DNA from: Tetracladium setigerum
Taxonomy: Eukaryota; Ascomycota; Leotiomycetes; Helotiales
Direction of reading: 5' to 3'
NCBI GenBank assembly: GCA_031472005.1
Contig: PZJY01000002.1
Coordinates: forward strand, 3,596,001-3,660,000
DNA length: 64,000 nucleotides
This document shows, piece by piece, positions 1 through 9,929 of the stretch. Below the pieces are notes generated by a model, which saw only the letters and a program-made list of their open reading frames with translations, did not search any database and was not told where the DNA came from. The position numbers and the translations under genes are program-made. How positions within the stretch are numbered: the first letter of the stretch is position 1; the number at the start of each line of letters is the position of its first letter.

Positions 1-1775
1 AGGCTATCCGAGCCGCCCTCAAAAATTTACCCTCTGGGTCTAACGCGTACGACAATGCATATAAGGATGCAATGATTCGAATCGAAGGAAAAGTAGCCGA
101 CCAAGAGGAGCTTGCTAAGCAGGTCCTATCATGGATCACCTGTGCAGAAAGACCACTGACTACGTTAGAACTCCAGCATGCACTTGCTGTGGAAATAGGC
201 AAGTCTAAATTGGACGAAGACAATCTCCCAGAAATTGAAGATATGGTCTCTGCGTGCGCGGGATTAGTTACTATTGATGAGGAGAGTAATGTCATCCGCT
301 TAGTTCATTATACAACACAAGAATACTTCGAGCGAACGCAAAGCTATTGGTTCCCAAATGCGAAGACTGATATTACGATAATCTGTACTACCTTCCTCTC
401 ATTTGAAGTTTTTGAGCATGGGTTTTGTCAGACGGACGACGAATTCGAGGAGCGGTTACGGTCAAATCAGTTTTTTGAGTACGCCGCACGAAACTGGGGC
501 CACCATGCTCGCAAGGCTTCGACTTTAAGCCAGGAGTTGAGCCAGGCGGTTATAAGCTTTCTTATGAACGAAACTAAGGTTAATGCATCGAGCCAAGGGC
601 TATTGGCCATTAAGCGCTTTTCATCACATTCAAATTACAGCCAGGGAACTCCGAGGGGGTGGACGGGACTGCATTTGATAGCACACTTTGGGGTTGAGGC
701 CGTCGTTAAGCTGCTGCTTGCGACAGGCAAGGTCGATGCCGACGCGAAGGACGAAGACAGTCGGACGCCGTTGTCGATAGCTGCTGAGAACGGGCACAAA
801 GCCGTCGTTAAGCTGCTGCTTGCGACAGGCAAGGTCGATGCCGACGCGAAGGACGAAGACGGTCGGACGCCGCTATGGATGGCTGCTGAGAACGGGCACG
901 AAGCCGTTGTTAAGCTGCTGCTTGCGACAAGCAAGGTCGATGCCGACGCGAAGGATGAAGACGGTCGGACGCCGCTGTCGATAGCTGCTGAGAACGGGCA
1001 CAAAGCCGTCGTTAAGCTGCTGCTTGCGATAGGTAAGGTCGATGCCGACGCGAAGGATAAATACGGTTGGACGCCGCTATGGATGGCTGCTGAGAACGGG
1101 CACGAAGCCGTTGTTAAGCTGCTGCTCGCGATAGGCAAGGTCGATGCCGACGCGAAGGACGAAGATAGTCGGACGCCGCTGTCGATAGCTGCTGAGAACG
1201 GGCACAAAGCCGTCGTTAAGCTACTGCTTGCGACAGGTAAGGTCGATGCCGACGCGAAGGACGAAGACGGTCGGACGCCGCTATGGATAGCTGCTATGAA
1301 CGGGCACAAAGCCGTCGTTAAGCTGCTGCTTGCGACAGGCAAGGTCGATGCCGACGCGAAGGACGAAGACGGTCGGACGCCGCTATGGATAGCTGCTGAG
1401 AACGGGCACAAAGCCGTCGTTAAGCTGCTGCTTACGACAAGTAAGGTCGATGCCGACGCGAAGGACGAAGACGGTCGGACGCCGCTGTCGATAGCTGCTA
1501 TGAACGGGCACAAAGCCGTCGTTAAGCTGCTGCTTGCGACAGGTAAGGTCGATGCCGACGCGAAGGACGAAGACAGTTGGACGCCGCTGTCGATAGCTGC
1601 TGAGAACGGGCACGAAGCCGTCGTTAAGCTGCTGCTCGCGACAGGCAAGGTCGATGCCGACGCGAAGGACGAAGACAGTTGGACGCCGCTGTCGATAGCT
1701 GCTGAGAACGGGCACGAAGCCGTCGTTAAGCTGCTGCTCGCCACGGGCCAGCTCAACGTAATTTTAGATGGATAG
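1..1775 (+). CDS. NACHT-ankyrin (NLR-like) protein, 3' part
   Basis: The frame is open from base 3, before the first Met at 72, so the gene begins upstream of the window. The first 200 or so residues look like the region that follows the NACHT ATPase in fungal NLR-like proteins: an ALKNLPSG stretch at the window edge, then a winged-helix-like part with LSWITCAERPLTTLELQHAL and the motif VHYTTQEYFE. About 11 ankyrin repeats of 34 residues follow (core TPLSIAAENGHKAVVKLLLA). Such proteins are intracellular sensors linked to heterokaryon incompatibility or immunity, with the repeats as the sensing surface. The reading ends at TAG 1773-1775, inside what should be another repeat: the next codons still read TPLCL...HIDIV, so the protein looks truncated. 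The NACHT domain itself is outside the window. Confidence 0.85.
   Translation, partial: AIRAALKNLPSGSNAYDNAYKDAMIRIEGKVADQEELAKQVLSWITCAERPLTTLELQHALAVEIGKSKLDEDNLPEIEDMVSACAGLVTIDEESNVIRLVHYTTQEYFERTQSYWFPNAKTDITIICTTFLSFEVFEHGFCQTDDEFEERLRSNQFFEYAARNWGHHARKASTLSQELSQAVISFLMNETKVNASSQGLLAIKRFSSHSNYSQGTPRGWTGLHLIAHFGVEAVVKLLLATGKVDADAKDEDSRTPLSIAAENGHKAVVKLLLATGKVDADAKDEDGRTPLWMAAENGHEAVVKLLLATSKVDADAKDEDGRTPLSIAAENGHKAVVKLLLAIGKVDADAKDKYGWTPLWMAAENGHEAVVKLLLAIGKVDADAKDEDSRTPLSIAAENGHKAVVKLLLATGKVDADAKDEDGRTPLWIAAMNGHKAVVKLLLATGKVDADAKDEDGRTPLWIAAENGHKAVVKLLLTTSKVDADAKDEDGRTPLSIAAMNGHKAVVKLLLATGKVDADAKDEDSWTPLSIAAENGHEAVVKLLLATGKVDADAKDEDSWTPLSIAAENGHEAVVKLLLATGQLNVILDG
700..1745. repeat. 102-bp tandem repeat array coding ankyrin repeats
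   Basis: About ten copies of a 102-bp unit stand head to tail and keep the reading frame. Copies differ mainly at a few codons: TCG-ATA against TGG-ATG/ATA, CAC-AAA against CAC-GAA, and GGT against AGT after GAC-GAA-GAC. This near-identity at DNA level points to recent duplication or gene conversion. Confidence 0.95.
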
Positions 1776-1964
1776 ACGCCACTCTGCTTGACGTGTAATA
1801 GTAGTCATATTGATATTGTTAGTTAATTCATATTCTTTTATATTTTAATATGTTTGATAAAGAGGGGCTTGGGGGAACTGTTCTTTATATATTAAAATGG
1901 GTTTACATAACTTCAAAACATTCTATGAATCTAGAATTTTCTAGCAAATTCGCTTTTTAACCTT
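1776..1964. other. gene-free spacer with ankyrin remnant
   Basis: The first 45 bases after the stop still read as a degraded ankyrin repeat in the frame of the upstream gene, up to a TAA near 1821. The rest is AT-rich with no coding signal. Confidence 0.5.
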
Positions 1965-2767
1965 TTAGCCACGTAATCTTAATACTACAGTACTACCTCT
2001 CTGGCGTATCTGTTGCGCCAAGCGTTCTGGAAATTTCTCGTGAACATGGCAAACGAACCAATGACAGTTGTTAAATCTGAGGATTATTACTACAATTCAG
2101 TAAAGCTGAACTTTTGACCTAGTTGATGAGCAGGTTGGATGAAACTTCATGCAATCATCCATATGCTTCTTCGCAAAAGTCGTGAAATTTCTCAAGTCGA
2201 GGCGAAGTGGCAAGCTCTCAGCACGCTTTATAGTCGGAAATGGACATTGATTATCTAGACTTCGGTTGGCTAAGTGATAAGATGACGAATAGAGGGCTCG
2301 CACCTTGATGGGTATAGAATTCCACCAAGAGGTAAGTTGTATCCTCATCGTCGTGAGCGCACAGGTTCACAATGACGGATCCATTATGCCTGAGTTTCTA
2401 TCACCAAAATGCTCTTTGCGAGCATCTCGGAATAAGATGCATCCTGATCTATCAAGGATCTGCTAATAGCTGTGATGCCTTCGCAGACCAGCGAGCAAAT
2501 CTGACATCCCCTCTCGGCAGATAACGTGATGTTCTGTAAGGTTGTTTGTATTTGAGCATAAGGGAGTGGTAGTCCACGAGCGTAAACTGGGTGGCAAAAG
2601 AGATCCCAGTTGAGGTCGACGCAACGGTTGCAGGATGCCTTTTGGCATGCCCAGGAATTGTTGTTGACACCGAGGTCATCGCAATGCTGGTATGGGGACG
2701 GGCTTGGAAGAGCTTTCTGGCTTGGTCGGCTACAACGATGTGTAATGATGGGGCTCTGACTCTGCAT
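1965..2767 (-). pseudogene. decayed HET-type protein, N-terminal part only
   Basis: From ATG 2767 the product has the Cys pairs seen at the front of many fungal HET proteins (SCNRCVDLNWDLF and AERGCQICSLV), then stops at 2384. Related pieces follow in other frames: a VEFYTHQGASP stretch near 2330, then KHMDDCMKFHPTCSS (2097-2348), which fits the W..C...H..C segment that normally comes before the HET domain, and a short FPERLAQQ piece near 2030. Some frame changes could be small introns, but no single chain of exons with a HET domain can be made. I read it as a truncated relic. An intact HET gene lies at 26315. Confidence 0.45.
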
Positions 2768-3604
2768 TGATGGAGCTGGAAAAATATGTTAATATCTATG
2801 GTATGAAGAAGTGATATACAGGGCACGGTGAGGTTTGGTTTGGATAGTTTCATTGTACTGTAGGCGTCAGCGCCAAAATTAGCCTACTCTTGCCCCCACA
2901 CGTGATGATTGTGCGCCCCACACTCTTTGAGCTTTGAGATGAGTTGTGCTGGTGATTTTGCTTTCTTAATGAGTCTTGACGAGGAAGAGTGGCACTTATT
3001 ACTGGAAGTGATATTGGCGATGTCTTGTTTAGTTCGTTGGTTTTGTTGGGATGGTAGATGATAAATGAGAAAGAGATGAAAGAAGAGAGTAGAGAAAAGA
3101 AAAGAGAAGCGAAGAGGAAATGATAGGTAACATGTCCCGTTAAACCAGATGAGAATGAGAATCATTTAATATGTATATTTTAAGTATTCAGGAACTATGA
3201 AAGAAGCATATATGTCATGATATAGTACAATTACTGAGTTTCCTTTGCCATGTTTGTTAATTGTTCGAGGTTTGTGAAGATGAACAAATGGACAAATTCA
3301 ATTTTCTTTTACCAATCAATCACTTATGTGCTCTTGGTGTAAGAGCTTTCTGTAACAACAGTAAACAGCTACATTTGGAGACACCTTCTCTCTCAGAAAG
3401 ATGAATAATCTTGAAGTGGGGTTGCTTTCTATTGTCTTTTCGTGTATCTATTCAACATCTCCCTGTAACGCTCCTCCCTCAATCCTCCGTAATTCCTCAA
3501 TTGGATATCAAATGAGCACTCGCTTAATCAAAAAATTTGTCCTTCCTGGGTATCATTTCCCTCGCTCCCTTCCCTCCCTCTCCATTCCATTTCCTACATC
3601 CTCA
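2768..3604. other. intergenic region
   Basis: No gene is supported. The interval lies upstream of the HET relic and downstream of the transcription factor. It has purine/pyrimidine-rich stretches (3060-3120) but no motif I can name. Confidence 0.4.
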
Positions 3605-5057
3605 TCACACCGCCAAACCAGCCGCTATCCTCGGCCAACTCATAACCTCATTCCACTCATCCCCCAATATCTCATCCAACCTCCTAATCATCGCCTTCCC
3701 CAGCCCCTTCAACCACCACACCTCATCATGCCTATGCAACAAGACCGCAAAATGCGCCAGAATAGCCAACGCACACGGATGTCCTCTTCCCAACAGCACA
3801 TAAAATTCATCGCTCACCGAAATCGACCAGATGAGGACTGCGCCTATGGTGAAGGTATCCGTACTCTCGGTATCGAACGTCGTGGCGTATGTCGAGCGCA
3901 GAATGCTGATTGCTTCACTGAAAATTTGGCGTTCCCCGGGTTGGCTGTAGGGTTTGGAGGAGGTGCAGTATTGCGAACAGGCTAGTTCAAGACGGAAGAG
4001 TGATTCAAGATCGGGGTAAGGCGGTGGTTGTTCTGGGAGTTTTTGCCGTGTTACTTGTAAAAGTGTCATGAGCGAACTGTTGGGGAACAGCTCCAATGAA
4101 GGCAGTAACAGCGCATTCACACTTCTCAATAGGCCCGTTGCATCACAGAAGGCTACGATGACATCTTGTTCTTCCTGACCCCTACGTTCATTTCTCTCCT
4201 CCGTATCCATCTGGCCTTGCGCATCTTTTCGGCCTCTCTCACTCTCACCTTCACTTTCCCACCGCCTCTTCCCATTCGTCGAATAAGAAGAAATCGTAAT
4301 AGAATGCACACCCAGTAAACACGAAAATGCCAAGATCGCATCAAAAGTCTCTTCATTGATACCCCCATCAAAAGTGCGCCGAAACTCCGTGAGCCCAATA
4401 TCCTGATGAGTTGAGGCTTGGACCATATACTCTATCGCTAGTGGGCCAGGATTAAGATGTGCGAGATGCAGAGCAGAGAGAGCCAGAATTCCGCGAAGAA
4501 GAAATTGGTGTTGGAGGCCGAGGGTTACGATTGTGGTTTGCCAGGCCTTCTGCTCGGTGGGGACTGGACTCATGGTTGCATATGTATTGGTGGTATAGTG
4601 ATGGAGGAGAGCTAGAGTGGAGGTATTGATGTCGGTATTGGCGGAGGAGGGGGGTGAGGCTGGAACGGGATTCGGAAGTTGGTCACAAGAATGGTTTGGT
4701 GTCAAATACGTAGGGCCTCTGTATCGATCTTCTGAGACACTACGACTTTGAAATCGGGATCCAGAGGGGGAGAGGTGGCGACTGCAATTGTTGCATCTCT
4801 GGTTGGTGATATAGGGCTGTAGTTGTTGTTTTTGGACAGCCGTCAGCACAGGAGGTGGGTAGCAACAGATGAGTTCCATTTCAGTGCAGTTTGTGCAGAT
4901 GGGGTGTTCTTCTCCGCACTAACTCGAGTAGAGAGAGGATATAAATCAGTAAATGATTCCCATGGTAGGTTGACGGCGGTTAATTCACCTTCACATGACG
5001 ACTTTTGCAGGACAGGCATCCTGTCCGGCTTTTCCTATGCGGTTTTCGGGGAATCAT
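3605..5057 (-). CDS. Zn(2)-Cys(6) transcription factor
   Basis: Two exons: 4989-5057 and 3605-4918, with a 70-bp intron (4919-4988, donor GTGAAT, acceptor TTAG), giving about 460 residues. Exon 1 codes MIPRKPHRKSRTGCLSCKSR and exon 2 opens with CGEEHPICTNC, so the join rebuilds a complete C-x2-C-x6-C-x7-C-x2-C-x6-C binuclear zinc cluster. The remainder is an alpha-helical fungal regulator domain of the sterol-uptake-control (UPC2-like) type, with the helix LALLHHYTTNTYATM and a C-terminal DEFYVLLGRGHPCALAILA segment. There is a low-complexity Glu/Arg/Gln insert around residues 240-275. It is presumably a nuclear, sequence-specific activator; its targets are unknown. Taking the first in-frame Met of the long second exon as the start would lose half of the zinc cluster. 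Confidence 0.85.
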
Positions 5058-5226
5058 AGTAAAGGCTTGTATGATAACCCTACAATCATAGTACACCTGA
5101 TGCTTTAAGATGGTAATGAAGCCTTCGTGAGGAAAAATCCCATGTCACTAAGTGACGTCTCTCAGTCAAGATGTATATATAGAAAAGACACAATTTTTCA
5201 TGTGAAAGACATACACCGGTTTCAAT

Positions 5227-5808
5227 TCACCGCCTTTCCATTTCGCATATTTCTGCCTCATCATGTAAGATTACGTTCTTCCTCTCTCGTTCGTTGTCAC
5301 GCAGAGGCCCTCGACGTTTTAGTGGGGCTTCGGAAGGAAGAGATAGATTCCAAAATCCCGGGAGTCCGGGCGGGTGATTGGAACATGCCGTGCCCGAAAG
5401 TTGATGCAACGGATTTAACGGAAGACGGACTCTTCCGGCAATGCTATTTTGGATTTCACAATGTTGTTTTTCTATATCGTCATGCTCTTTATGCAATTTT
5501 AACACTTCTGGGGCCGTTGAAAGTCCGTAAGAATTCGTTGCTGACCATAATACTAGTGGAGAAGTGCTCATAAGAAGAAAAATGATTGAGCAGCTCGACT
5601 TTAGCTCCTGGGTAGAACCGTAGCGATATGGTCGAGTGACTGCTTGCACATTTTCGACGGGTAATAAAGCGCTAGTAGATTGAAAATTCAAGCTTTGAGT
5701 CCCGCCTTCGGTGATTAATGGTGGGATTTCTCCATGTTCAGAGACGAAAAATAGAAAGGTTCGCCGAGCATGACGCAGGTTCACTCGAAGTGGCTCACGA
5801 AGCAGCAA
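5227..5808 (-). CDS. hypothetical protein, doubtful
   Basis: An open frame of up to 193 codons with one short hydrophobic stretch in the middle (SIIFLLMSTSPLVLW). I recognise no family and see no clear splice partners. It lies between the transcription factor and the tRNA. It may be chance or a relic of a membrane protein. Confidence 0.15.
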   Translation of the reverse strand: MLLREPLRVNLRHARRTFLFFVSEHGEIPPLITEGGTQSLNFQSTSALLPVENVQAVTRPYRYGSTQELKSSCSIIFLLMSTSPLVLWSATNSYGLSTAPEVLKLHKEHDDIEKQHCEIQNSIAGRVRLPLNPLHQLSGTACSNHPPGLPGFWNLSLPSEAPLKRRGPLRDNERERKNVILHDEAEICEMERR

Positions 5809-6306
5809 AAAATATCGGGCTTGGCGTCCATTACATTGCTAGGGGCATGTACAGTATTTTTATTTTCATTTTTTCGGCATTCATCAAGATAACCTCGGAA
5901 TGGAAATGCATCATTGCAGGTTTTGGTGATCTCCTATCTTCTCCGGGTATACACCATTGCCAGCATCCCCAGACCCAGATGGAGGAGTGCTGTACTTGCT
6001 CTCTTTCTGGGCTTTCAAATAGCTAGCAAGTACAGTTTTCAACCATTCCATAAACGATTTCAATGTTTTAAGCTTCATTTAAACTTTACTATAAACTGGC
6101 ACAGCAATACTATTCTTTCTCTGATGTCAAGTGTAATCAGACCTCGACATATCTGCCAAGCCCAGAGGACACTAGTCGGCAGCCCGATTGGGCAGTCCCG
6201 CCACTAACCCCACCCTGCCTCGCAAAATCTTTCACGCACATTCTCGGCACAATCTTGTATGAGTAATATATAACATATTAAGCCATCTGGCCTTCATCAA
6301 ATCACA
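5809..6306. other. intergenic region upstream of tRNA
   Basis: No gene is supported. The sequence is AT-rich, with short open frames that show no family likeness. Confidence 0.35.
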
Positions 6307-6424
6307 GGACAGATGGCCGAGTGGTTATGGCGCGTGACTCAAGCAAAGCATCTTGCTTAGATGGTTTCAATCATCTAGTATTCTCGTAGGGAAACCTGCA
6401 GGGGTTCGAATCCCCTTCTGTTCA
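6307..6424 (+). tRNA. tRNA-Leu (CAA), intron-containing
   Basis: The acceptor strands GGACAGA and TCTGTTC pair with one G-U. The D arm has GCC...GGC, and the anticodon loop is CTCAAG with anticodon CAA at 6340-6342. The long variable arm (GTAGG-GAAA-CCTGC) is typical of tRNA-Leu. The T arm is GGGG-TTCGAAT-CCCC. An intron of about 37 bases (6344-6380) sits after position 37 and can pair with the anticodon (AAGCA with TGCTT), as usual for this tRNA. The lower anticodon stem has one T-T mismatch in my fold. Confidence 0.93.
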
Positions 6425-7291
6425 ACAATAAGAGCTTCTTAGAAGTTCAATCACTTTTTGCGTTTTTGTGACTTTAGTTTTTGCGGTTTACAATTGATAA
6501 ACAAATCAAAGTTGCGGAGTACGCCGCATTTTTTGTTTCTTTTATTCAAGAGGCAGAGAGTGTGACTTGATTTTTGTAGTTATATTTTGCTTGATTCACA
6601 GGAAGAAGAAGATCACTCACCTGTTCTCACTATTCACTTCCTATTTCTTGAAACGGGAAGAACACAAAGGGTTTGCGAATTGGCCAGGGAGCCCTGTGTC
6701 TTGTTATATTTCCTGTCCTTTTATTGAGAAATGAACATTCCAATATGCTGTGTAATGTGTTTCAGTCATTCATAAACCTCAAAGGCTCAACAAGTGAAAG
6801 TGCTATCCATTATTCACACCACAATCTCAACCTAACAATCGCAACATCGATGATTGAAGAGAACTGAACAACCGCCGCCTATTGATTCATCATTCTCATA
6901 CTTCACTATCTATATCTCTCCTCCACCAGACCTCTACAAATTGTCGAAAAAAAAAGATCACTCTCTTACATATCTCAACCTCACCACCTCTCTCCTTCTG
7001 AGTCGACAAGATATTTCAACTATCAAACATTCTCATAACCTTCATATTTACAATAAACCAACTCAAAAAACATCCTTCGACACCTCTCCTTTACCACGAA
7101 ATAAAACTCACATCAAAACCATCAACATTACTTCCAGCACATCCCAACCCATCCCCTCACTCACTCTCTCACTCACTCACTCACTTACCCATATCAAACC
7201 ATCATCACTCCCCAACGATTACCCAACCATTTCCACCATTTCCACCCCCCAAAAAATAAAATAAAATTTACAACCAACAAAGCATCATAAA
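6425..7291. other. pyrimidine-rich leader region
   Basis: No gene is supported. From about 6850 to 7250 the + strand is rich in C, T and A with few G, including repeated CTCACT. This is typical of a fungal promoter and 5' untranslated leader for the gene starting at 7292. Confidence 0.4.
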
Positions 7292-7793
7292 ATGGCAACA
7301 CAACGCGAACTTATCTTCGCAGGAATCGGTTTCTTAACAGGCGGCACCATCGTCCTCGCTGCTCTCCTACCGCCATACATGAAAATGGATCGTGCGGCCA
7401 AAGCATCGAGCGCTACTGCTGCTACATCGGGCTCAATGTATTCGGCGCGTTCGTACGTTGATACTCGTGCTGCCCACAATACGGTGCGTTGGGCTCTGGG
7501 TGGTGGGGATTTTGATGGTGGTGGATCTGGTGGTGGTAGGAGGAGATTTGTGGAGGGGGTGGGAAGATGGGTGGTGTTGGAGGTGTTGCAGGTATTGGAG
7601 GGGAGTGAGTATTGATGGTGAGTGGGTTGGGGGAATTGTGGAGAGAGGTCATTATGGTAATATGGATGTGAATGTGGACGTGTTACCGCAAGTCAGTAGT
7701 GGAGCGGTGGGGAGGAGCGTTGTCGCTGGAGATCCTTTGGTGGCATTGCTGGTCGTTGGGCTACTGGGTTTGCTTCTTTGGCGAAGGTATTAG
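7292..7793 (+). CDS. small membrane protein, uncharacterised
   Basis: Proposed as two exons, 7292-7591 and 7644-7793, with a 52-bp intron (donor GTATTG, acceptor GTGGAG, phase 0), giving 149 residues. The N terminus carries a hydrophobic segment (LIFAGIGFLTGGTIVLAALL). A Gly-rich middle follows, and the second exon ends in another (LVALLVVGLLGLLLW) with a basic RRY end. Without splicing the frame stops at 7615. The A-rich context before ATG 7292 suits a fungal start. The family is not recognised, and the intron is inferred from frame continuity. Confidence 0.4.
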
Positions 7794-8208
7794 GGGAGGA
7801 GGGGGTGGATTGATGTAGATAAACTGAATCATGGCTCTCCTCCGTAAGTTTCTGCGTATTGAGAGAAGAGGTTGAATCACTGAGTTGAGATGGACTATGG
7901 AAACAAAGGCACGCAGGTAAGATGATAGAAAGAAGATCTTGTTTGATACAGTCTGTGCGTGTGCTGGAACTACTTGCATAGCTACCTAACTAACACTAAT
8001 CCTTGATTGCATAAAGCAGAGGTATAACCCAAAACGCCTGTACAAAAATTCTTTTTCCTGATTCATTCCATCGTCAATCAAACATCAGTCATACAAACTT
8101 TACACCCTAAATCTCGCCTTCCCGAGCAAGATCAATAAAATTCATTTGGCTGCGTGTATCTCCTTTCCAAAGGCACCCGCCTAAATGGCCCTGAGGTCTG
8201 ATGGTATC
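7794..8208. other. intergenic region
   Basis: Probably the shared 3' flank of two convergent genes. No coding or RNA signal was seen. Confidence 0.4.
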
Positions 8209-9929
8209 TCACTTCTGGCCTCTCATCCCACTACCCATGAAATCGCTTCTCCTCCTCTGCACAAATTCTTGCGGTCTGGTATCGATATACTCTCTTGGTC
8301 TCGTATCGACATACTCTCTTGGTCTCGTATCGACATATTCTCTCGGTCGAGTTCTCTCCATATAATCCTCCGCAGCTCTCTCCTGCTGTTGACTATAATA
8401 CTCCGGCTCAAAGCGATCATCATATCTCATCCCAGCGTCAGAATGAGTTCTTGATGATGGGGAGAGGCGAATCGACGTCCTCCGCCATAGGAGACGATAG
8501 CTTGGGGCTGTTCTCTCATCTCCATTGGATTTGGTCGCTGCTCAATAATGACCGGTCTGTTGACAATGATTGGAGCAGGTCGCTCAATAAGGAGAGGACG
8601 CTCAATCATCAACGGCCTAGCAGGAATTGGTGGCGCGAATCGTTCGCGATCAAGCATTGCTCGTTCGTGTTCATACTCTTGCATTTCACGCTCGCGTTCA
8701 CGTTCGCGTTCTCGCTCCAGGCGATCGAGTCCGTACCGCTCAGATTCTGCATCGAGTTTGCCGGCTTGATAGGCAGCAGCCACGGGATCAAAACCAGGAA
8801 CGGTCCGTGGAACTTCGGGGACGGAGGGGCGATGGTGCGCGCCTGGTCGTTCAGGTGACCAGGCACGTGGATCAACGTGATAGTCCTTTTGATGCTCACG
8901 CTTTCGTTCGTAGCTGTGAGTGCGCTTCTTGTCTTTGGGCTTGCGGTCACGGGAGTCGATGCTGGTGTTGAGGGAGTCACTGTAGTCAGATTCCGAGGCG
9001 GAAGTATAATCAGAGTCGTATTGGTCGGAGCTCGATTCTGACTGATAGACTTTCTTGACTTGAGGTTGCTGTTTTTTGATAACTGGGGGTCCGCGAGAAC
9101 CGTCTTTTCTAATGGGCAGTTTGGTTTGGCTGGCTTTTGGGTCAATTTTGAAGATTTGTGGTGGGGGTCCGCCTCCGCCGCCGCCTTGATTCGGTCCGGG
9201 GTGATTAGGTGGTGGAGGAGGTCGTTGCTGCTGCTGTTGTTGCTGTTGTTGTTGCTGCTGCTGCTGTTGTTGTTGATGTTGCTGCTGCTGTTGTTGATGT
9301 TGAGGATGGGGCATTGGTCGGTTCTGCATCATCATCCTTTCGTGCCTGGCCCTCTCGATGTTTTGATACAGCATAACCGAATTCAGCTCCTTAAGCGGCG
9401 ATCGCTTGAAAAAGGCGTACATGGTCAGGGTTTCTTTGAGGCCATGTCTGATAACCCTCTCTTTCCGCTCTAACTGGGCGAGAGTCCACTCGAAGTTCCG
9501 ATCATGTTCCTTGGCCGTCAACTCATCCAACAGGTCGGTAATCTGTCTGCCCTGGTTTGGTGCCAAGGCCAACTTCTTCTCAGCCACCGTCTTTCCCTTC
9601 TCACTAAGCTTTTTGATCTGTTTGAGAATATCTTCTTGTGATAATTTCTCATCCTGGACTTCCGACCTCGCCCAGGTGGGCTTCTCGTGGAGGTTGTGGG
9701 GAACGGCTTTGCGGATGGAGAAGGCGGCATACGTAGTGAGTTTCTTGGTAGCAGAGGATTCATCCATCACCTGCACTACCTGCGGAGGAGTGAGATCGAC
9801 AACTCGGCTGGATTGCTGTCGGAATGGGAACTGGGTAGGGGGAAAGCCACCAGGAGGACCTTGGAACTGACCAGGACCAGGACCACCAGGACCTCTATGC
9901 CCAGCTGGTGGGCCTTGATTCTGAGCCAT
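8209..9929 (-). CDS. polyQ- and Arg/Glu-rich protein, uncharacterised, with a frame break
   Basis: I prefer the start at 9929 (MAQNQGPPAGHRG, good ATGG context) over the Met 15 codons upstream. Order: Gly/Pro-rich N terminus; a conserved-looking helical region (residues about 55-200, KKLTTYAAFSIRKAVPHNL...YAFFKRSPLKELN); a Gln run; Pro/Gly; acidic Ser/Asp/Tyr; then long Arg/Glu tracts. The main frame stops at 8427, but the neighbouring frame continues naturally (RYDDRFEPEYY, then PREYVDTR repeats) to a stop at 8209. The switch falls at a four-base C run (+ strand G run, 8459-8462) and would be cured by one more base; no convincing intron fits. No family name can be given. The composition suggests a nuclear or RNA-associated scaffold, which is a guess. 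Confidence 0.7.
8276..8345. repeat. 24-bp tandem repeat (PREYVDTR coding)
   Basis: About three copies of a 24-bp unit (TATCGACATACTCTCTTGG as core) near the 3' end of the polyQ gene. They encode eight-residue repeats on the minus strand. Confidence 0.85.
9222..9303. repeat. CAG/CAA trinucleotide tract (polyQ)
   Basis: GCTGTT-type triplets on the + strand encode a run of about 25 Gln broken by two His in the minus-strand gene. Mixed CAG and CAA codons make it less prone to slippage than a pure run. Confidence 0.9.

Noticed and set aside
700..1745. Regular repeats suggesting a CRISPR-like array
   Set aside because: Units are contiguous coding repeats with no unique spacers, in a eukaryotic gene.
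635..1756. A 373-codon minus-strand frame with Ser-rich repeats
   Set aside because: It is the antisense shadow of the ankyrin repeat array; repeats keep several frames open at once.
9060..9473. Plus-strand frame with a long Leu run
   Set aside because: It is the complement of the Gln tract in the minus-strand gene.
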